From Sphagnum compactum (lineage: Eukaryota; Bryophyta; Sphagnopsida; Sphagnales): a DNA stretch of 64,000 bases. Positions 57,182-64,000 of this stretch are shown here, in pieces. The notes beneath the pieces are model-generated. The model saw nothing but the letters and a program-made list of their open reading frames with translations, was not told the origin of the DNA and did no database searches. Location of the stretch: positions 10,509,495-10,573,494 of the forward strand of contig OZ234502.1 in the NCBI GenBank assembly GCA_965153455.1, in the 5' to 3' direction. The translations under genes were made by a program, and so were the position numbers. Within the stretch, counting starts at the first letter, position 1; each line of letters opens with the position of its first letter.

Positions 57182-59899
57182 TAGTGTTGCCGTCCGGTAA
57201 GTATATATTTCCACCTTCTTCTTCTTCTGCCGCCTGTCCTGTGATCGATGATTCTCCATTCTACATGTTCTTTCTGCTGAAACGTATTTCCATTTGCACA
57301 AAGCTTCATAGAAGCAAGAAGTACTTCCATTGATGGATCTGAGAAGAAAGAGATTGTTTTCAGCGGCAGGTTTTTTATGTGGAAGAAGGACCGAAGAATT
57401 GCCTTGATGGCCTGGATTTTCTCTCTGGTATGTATTCTTCGATTGGAACAGATCTGGCATTGCAAATTTTGCTTCCTTTTTGCCTTCTTCATTCTCTCCC
57501 CCATAAATTTTTTTGTTGTTGTTGTTGCCTGGAGGTTTTTTGTTTCAGGAAGTGTGCCAAAAGAAAGATTGTTTTCTAGCCAGATATTGATCATCTTCCT
57601 GCATGTTTTGTGAGATCAATAGCATGTAATAATTGAGTGTTGCAACCCTTGCTTTTATCACCAGGCAGGAGTAGTGGAGAGTTTTGGAGCCGAAGGTGGG
57701 CACACATTGTTTTTCTATTCGAAATCAGTCAGAATACCAAGTCTGATGTGCACCAGGCTTTGTTACTTTGAAGCTTGAGAGCACTGTGTCAAAACAGGTT
57801 GAATTCTGTTTGTTCTGGGCATGCATATTTCAATGTGTTCTCCAGATCAATTCTTAGGCTCTCTTTCCAGTAGGCTGCTGTGATCACACCAGCCTAATGG
57901 GAAGCCATTGTTACAGGGCCTTGTTTCTTGATGCAAGGACAGTTGCTTTCCATTGGAGAGCTGCAAGTGCAATGAAAAAATGTAACCAGTCATGTTAGAA
58001 ACTCTAGAAACACATGTTCCCATACTAAATATCTGTGCTCAAGCAGTCTTGGAACACATCTGCATTCAGAGGTCAAAGATGCTCATTCAATGCAGTTCTT
58101 CCAGTCATACCACAAGAACATTTTGTTACAAGAAAAGAGTGGTGGAAAGATGTATGGGTCTAGACTTGTTTGAATTTGACTGACCAGTTTGATCCACAAG
58201 GCAACACTGTTTCTCAATGATTATCATATGGAAAGATCCAGAAGAACATGTTCCAATGTCATCTTGCTTTGTTTTTTCTTAATCGTGAGAATGGAGATTT
58301 CTCAATTCTTATGAGAGATACATTCTTTGTGTCCTGAGATCTTGAAGTGTTGGGTTCCTGTAAAGTAAATTGTAGATTGATTAACTCATTACAGTGGTTG
58401 TCATGGGCTCACGGAAGTCATTACAGGAATTGAAGAACTGATGTTCATTCAATCAACCAGTAGGTGGAGCAGTTTGCTTCAAGGCCTGTCTAACATTCCT
58501 ATAATTGGTTGTCATGTTCATGCATGTTGATTTAGTGAAAGAAGCAGCTTTTAGTGGACTTCATGGCTTTGTACACTTGTGAGTTGAATTCAATCTCTTG
58601 GACCATTTATGGAAATTTTCTCTGCCTGATAGAAGAGAAAAAGATGTGAAGATTTTTCTTTCTCTTAGGTGAAACTGCACCTACTTAGTCTTTGCAACAT
58701 GAGATCAACTCATGAAGTTTACACAGCAGCAGTTCACAAACTCCTCAGCAAGTTGCAAGATGGGTACTGAGATCTGGGAAATGCAGCAAAAGTGATCTGC
58801 TCCCAAAACTCAGATTCACTTTTCCTGGAGGCTTTCATGTGTTGCTCTCAAGGAGTGTGGAGAAAAGAAGCACAAGTACTCACACTGGAGTAGTTGCATT
58901 ACTGAACATTATGATATACATAATGATTATATTGTATATAGTATGGCACTGGCTCTACAAGCAGAATAGTACCTCAAAGGATGCTGATGAGAGCTTGGAA
59001 GCCTTATAATTAGCTTGGTGGAATTTGTGTGAACAGCAACACTAAGAATAGTTGGGCAGTGTTGAAATGCTCTGATGCCCATTTCTTCATCCTCTTGGTA
59101 ATTCCTGTAGTCTGCAGATAGCCTTAATTCATGCATGCTGAAACCTGACCTCCATCTGCTATAGGTGAATTCTCAATTTGATTGTTGTAGTACATTTCAA
59201 TATTCCGGAGCTACCTCTTGAGATGATCAATAAATTCTGTTCTCTGTAAGGAAATTCTGGTTAGGTCGTGAGTGGACCCAGTGATTTGAAGCTCAGTGGA
59301 AGCCAGTTAGAATTTTGGGTGCTAAAAAGCTGGCTGTTGGCTATGGCTGTTTGTTGAAAGCAAGCAGTGAAGCAGATAAACCATGGTACACTGAAGAGAA
59401 TGTTGCAATTCTCTCTTAGCTTAAAGGTTCTTCTTGTTATGTTGAAGATTCTATGTTGTCCAAGAACATGTCTTGCCTGCAACTACTCTTGCATTGTGGC
59501 TTCTCCTACATCATTGTTGTTTCTATCTGGCATTGAAGTTGCTTCTAGGTCCCAATTTCTCCTACTCGCAATTGCTCTTGCATTGCAGTTGTTTCTACTT
59601 AGTGAAATTTATATCTAGCATCATGTTTCTTTTTTTTTCCTTTTCCACATTGTTCATGTTGTTTATTTCTTTGTTTATTTGGTGTGTGTGCAAGTTTTTT
59701 TTTGTTTTCTTTTGGATTTCATTGTGAAAGACATCATTATGCCTAAATCAACTAGTCTTCCTAATCCATTGTTAGATCACCTTTTGGTTCCTCTTTTGTT
59801 ACATTGTCTACACAATTGTTGATCACTATTAATGTTTTTATGATTTGTTGTACTCCACTAATGGATTTCAAGTCTTTGTGTAGTGTGCTAACAATCGTG
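57182..59899. other. Stretch without a recognised gene
   Basis: Base composition is intermediate and several good donor-like sites exist on the plus strand (57197, 57427), so an unrecognised or non-coding transcript is possible. An ATG at 57332 opens only 24 codons. I see no domain. Confidence 0.35.
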
Positions 59900-62700
59900 A
59901 ATCTCTTCTTAATTCTTTTTAGTTACATGCTGAAGGAGATGTTGATTTGTTTAGACATTTTTTGAACCCTTACATCCCTTAGAATCTTGAAAACTTTGAT
60001 ATTGTTCATGATGATTTTGCATTTGATTCTCTTGTTTTGATCCTAGCCATGAAGCTATTTGTTTTGTACATGATTCTTTTGGTCATTTCAACTTTGATGT
60101 TATTACTTCTTCATTTAATTTTATGGGTCATTTCAACCCTAAGGTTCTTCCTTTTGGATCTAATGTTGCTAAAGGGATCAAATATGAATCTCCTCTTAGG
60201 GACTAGTTCCAAAATTTCACATCCTTGAAATTTATGACAAAATGATGGGCAAATGTGAATAAAGGAGATCAAAAAGTGAATAAGCATGTTGAGCTTTGAG
60301 CTAATACGTTTTAATGGAAAGTTTTTTGTGGCTTTGACACAAAGAAATCCATTGCAAATCCCTTTGAAGATGAATCTTTTATTAAAATCTTATGCATGTT
60401 GTGTCTTATTTTGTTTTGCAAATTGCAAAAAAAAATGGCAATTTATATCCTCCAATTAAGTACTATTTTAGTTTTCATCTTTTGAATAATTCTTTTGCTC
60501 TTTGTTTTTTAACAAAAAGATTTTGTGTTTAAGGTTTTTTTTTCGCAACATCTTAAACTTTAAATTGATCTAAACCCTAAACCTTAACAATTGTGTTTTT
60601 AAAAAATTGTATAAGCCTTTGCAATTATTGTTTTGAATTTTCTTTTGATTAATTTTCATTCTTGGAAATTTGTTATGTAATGTATTTTCTAACTAATTTT
60701 TTGCAACATTTAATCTCTAATACGAGGTATTGGAAGATTTATAAAGCAAAAGTAGCAACAAGTATGGTTGAGTCAAATAAAACACTTGTAATTCCACTTA
60801 ATATCTTCACAAATTCAAGGTCTCACCAAATTAAAGTTGTTGGTCATAATGTAATTCTTTAAGTTTCAACATTTGGTCTTGGGAAATGTATCAAAAAATA
60901 TAATGTGTTGTGTATTGAAAAGGAGTGCAAGATGTTAGTGCAAACAATGTGTCAACCCACATCTCCATGATCCATTTAATTTAAATATCAAATTTAGGTA
61001 TTTGTACATGCACAATACTTAATCGAAGGGTGTTCTTAACTCCAAAATGTGGATTGTAATGAATTCACCTTACTCTCTTTGCGTATTGGTGTTGTTCTAA
61101 GGTTTTGTCAGGGGATCTCGAAAAATTAGCATATGAACATTATTAGGTGTACTATGTTTTATGGATCATCATTGTCCTCCAACTAATTATCTTATCGATG
61201 ATGTTATTAACTACTTCCAAAGAACTAACTCTTTGTCATCCCACTATTTAGCCTAGTGATAAACATGAATTGCATCCATTGTTTTTGCGCTTTAAACCTA
61301 AGTGGAAAGCTTCTAATGAGGTATGGTTCACTACTTTTCCTTATTTGGTCAAAACCAACTATGACTTATTATGGACATGTTTATTGCTAAGTTTCTTGAA
61401 TTGAAGGAAAAGGTATTGTTTAATAAGATTGAAAATGATGTTGGTGTCACTGATATGGAAGAAGTTTTATTTTCTTAAGAATATGGTATGGAAGTTTCAT
61501 TCATATAACAAGTTAGTTTTCTAATTTTATTTTATTTTTTTCAATTTTGATTAGTTTTGTGTTTAGTTTGAATCTTTGTTTTTCTTTTGATTTGTTGATG
61601 TGTGTTTTGGTTTTTCATTTTCAATTATGTATACGATTTGTTGTGTGTATAAGTATAATCAAATTGATAAACAATTATGAAATAAAGTTATGAAACGGAT
61701 TATTAATGGTGAATTGAAATCTAGTTGGTTGTTGTGTAATGAAAAGGCATTCAATGAAAGAAATAATATCTACAAGAAAACCAATCTGGCAACTACTTCC
61801 ATTTTCTTTTCAAGGGATGTTTTCTTATTGACAAAAAATTAATTCCATTTTTGTAGCTTATGTTGGTCAAACTTGCATACATATATTATAACTACGTGTA
61901 GGATGTCCAAAAATTGTTATACATCTTTTTCAAAAGAATGTTAAAAAATGTGAACAAGCATATGAGGTTCATATTTCAAATTCTTTTGCTTTAAGATTTC
62001 AAATTTGAATATGTTTTTGTCATTTTTATGTATTTGGTTTTTAGTTTTTGCAATTTTTTAATTTTTAATGATTTGTTATTTATTTAGGATTTTTCCATCT
62101 TGGAGAATATGTAATTGTTGATGTAGTTGCTGATGTTGCCTTTGTTATTATTTTTATTATTGCAAGAATTGAATTGGTGTTCATTTTGCCCATGATGACC
62201 TTGTTATTGATGTTTTAAGTTCTACAAAGTTCCTAATGATCCTGATTTTGGCAATTATAAATTGGAGAAACCCATAAACAAAGTTTCTTTTATTATTGCT
62301 TTTACAAATCAAAGGAATACCTTTGTAAAAGTACTAAATTTGGAGTTGGATTTGCCATTGATCTTGAAAAGAGTTTCTAAAATAATATATTTGATAAAAA
62401 ACTTATGACACATAATGACAAGTTGTATGTCATATTTTTTCACCTATTGTTTGAAACATCAACATTATACTTGGCCATGTCTTCAACCACGTTCACAATT
62501 GTAATATAAACATCACATACATTGTTGATCCAAAATATGGACGTGCCTTAACTCTACCATAAGTAGTTGATAGGTTTTATATGATTTTGCAACTTAACAT
62601 TCATTTTGCAAACTTCAGGTTTTCCAAGCTTTTCATTTTATTTTATTTTATGTTAGTGTTACAAATAAATGAATAATTGTTAGTTGTAGTTTATTGAAAC
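59900..62700 (+). other. AT-rich DNA with fragmentary, decayed coding-like sequence
   Basis: Plus-strand pieces such as ICFVHDSFGHFNFD near 60050 and NPFEDESFIKIL near 60360 read like an old protein interrupted by stops. A DPKYGRALTLP piece occurs near 62532. None can be assigned to a family. It is most likely a degraded transposable element or pseudogene. Confidence 0.3.
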
Positions 62701-62814
62701 AAATTTTTGGGTAGACAAATGACTCTTGTTATAACACATGCATAATAAAAGGTTTGGGGAAGAATGTGAATAGGATCATAAATCAAGAAAAAATCTAGAT
62801 TTCACAAGGATGCC

Positions 62815-63380
62815 CAAGGTTTGGGATTGGGGATTTTGTTTTTGCCAAGAGAAGTTCTTGATTTGTTGTTTTTTTGAATGGGGATGATTGATTTCGGGAA
62901 CATTTGTTCTTGTGTTCATTTGTAAACCATTTTTTAAACTTCAAAATTTTGGGATTTTGTTTCTACCAAGAGGCATTTGAGTTTTTGATTTGATGTTTGG
63001 GTTTTGAGTTGTATGAGTGAATTTGGGAACATTTATTCTTGGGGTTCATCTACAAGTCCATTGTTTTAAACTTCAAGGTTTGAGGATTTTGTTTTTGTCA
63101 AGGGTTTTTGATTCATTGTTGTTGTTTTTGAGTTGGGATGAGTGATTTTGGGAGCATTTCTTTTTGGATCCATTTTCAAACTTCAAAATTTTGGGATTCT
63201 ACTTCCACCAAGAGGAGTTTTTGATTTGTTGTTTGGAAACTTTTAATTGTGATGTATGGTTTGAGAGCATTTGTTTCTAATTTGTTGTTGTCGCTTTTGA
63301 TTTGGGATGCGCGACTTTGGGAACATTGTCATATGTAAAAATTGTTTTCAACTTTTGGACTTGGGGATTGTGTGTTTTCC
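62815..63380. repeat. Degenerate tandem repeat, about 110-130-bp unit, four to five copies
   Basis: GGGATTTTGTTT or a variant recurs near 62829, 62951, 63083, 63193 and 63363. It is followed by CCAAGAG, then TTTTTGATTTGTTGTTT and GGGAACATTTGTTCTTG. It ends about 55 bp upstream of the ATG at 63437. Confidence 0.75.
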
Positions 63381-63436
63381 AAGGTTCTTGATGTTCTTCA
63401 TGATGTGTTGGTGGGGTGTTGGTGTTTTTGAGTGTG

Positions 63437-64000
63437 ATGAAGGAGGAGCACAAGGTGGGAAGAAGAAGTGAACAGGCTGAAATGGAGGTGGTGGGTTCTG
63501 GTCAGCAGAAGGAGGAGGCAGTGGGTGCTGGAGAGCAGAATGTGATGGAGGAGGAGCAAAAGGTGGGAAGAAGAAGTGAGCAGGCGGCAATGGTGGGTGA
63601 TGTTGAGCAGAATGTGGCAGAGCAGCATAAGTTGGGAACTGAACAGGATGTCCTGGCTGGTGATGAGATGCAAGTGTTGCCTCAGGGTGAGAAAGATAAA
63701 CTGAAAGCAGATGAATACCTAACATTTTTGCGGGATCGGTTTGAGTCTTGGAAATATTTCAGGAGTTACTATGATCTGAAGTTGATGGCAGCAGGAGATG
63801 TCTTGGAGACCATGCAGATGCGTTTGTGCTATCATTTGCACAACTCTGAATGTGCTAAAGTTGTCCAGAAGGCTAACTTACTGTTCATTCCTTTCCAAAA
63901 TGGAATCAATTCTGTTTCATATTGACAACTTGTTTGGCAGAAATTTCGCAAGGTGAAAATCCAGAATTGGGTGAAGCATGAACATGAGTGGATTGAATTC
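63437..64000 (+). CDS. Unrecognised protein, partial at right edge, with an in-frame TGA
   Basis: From the ATG at 63437 the frame runs to a TGA at 63923-63925 (162 codons) and then remains open to the window end. The N-terminal half contains two copies of an EEEQKVGRRSEQAAM-type unit, matching duplicated DNA at about 63440-63480 and 63545-63590. The second half, KADEYLTFLRDRFESWKYF, LKLMAAGDVLETMQMRL and HLHNSECAKVVQKANLLF, looks like a genuine folded helical domain. After the TGA comes QLVWQKFRKVKIQNWVKHEH, also protein-like. A CAG acceptor-like site at 63940-63942 could start a second exon, with the TGA spliced out, or the gene may be broken there. No family recognised. Confidence 0.45.

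Overview
The window is nuclear DNA from a land plant. Several things point there: plant-type proteins (an XPD/UVH6 helicase, a PHLOEM PROTEIN 2-LIKE A10 relative, a DUF7780-type protein, a NAM-associated-domain protein), short GT-AG introns, an interstitial TTTAGGG telomeric tract, telo-boxes in promoters, and hAT transposon remnants. Abundant CAG/GCA-rich coding tracts and long AT-rich intergenic DNA fit a non-seed plant such as a fern or lycophyte, but that is inference and the species cannot be named from the sequence.

Layout. 1-1752 (-): an intronless PP2-A10-like gene that runs off the left edge. 1753-10564: its upstream region, then AT-rich transposon-derived DNA with a GATATC-motif pair of clusters, a decayed hAT transposase and a TTACACTT cluster. 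10565-12570 (-): a four-exon CCCH zinc finger/KH RNA-binding protein. 12571-14300: its microsatellite-rich upstream region. 14300-28600: AT-rich desert holding a 4279-bp hAT element whose 8-bp target duplication is intact. 28690-32002 (+): a GC-rich tandem-repeat island, then an intronless membrane-anchored DUF7780-type gene. 32003-39132: repeats, perfect inverted repeats and a strict 39-bp tandem repeat. 39133-44430 (-): the complete XPD gene, resolved here into 11 exons. 45164-46306 (+): a NAM-associated/Myb-SANT-like gene divergent from XPD, followed by roughly 1.1 kb of tandem repeats. 49464-50635 (-): the SUMO ligase MMS21/HPY2 in four exons, divergent from a mitochondrial acyl carrier protein gene (50902-51879, +). 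A second mitochondrial ACP gene lies inverted at 55180-56901 (-). 56902-63400: AT-rich sequence with decayed and tandem-repeat DNA. 63437-64000 (+): part of an unrecognised gene.

How the genes relate. XPD (TFIIH, nucleotide excision repair) and MMS21 (SMC5/6 complex) are both genome-maintenance genes, and each shares a short upstream region carrying telo-boxes with a divergent neighbour. The two ACP genes are paralogs in opposite orientation. One has the canonical Asp-Ser-Leu site for 4'-phosphopantetheine. The other reads Asp-Phe-Leu and so cannot carry the prosthetic group in the usual way. That pair is the most unusual gene-level observation. The most unusual non-coding one is a short hairpin present in two distant copies whose stem differs by two compensatory base-pair changes.
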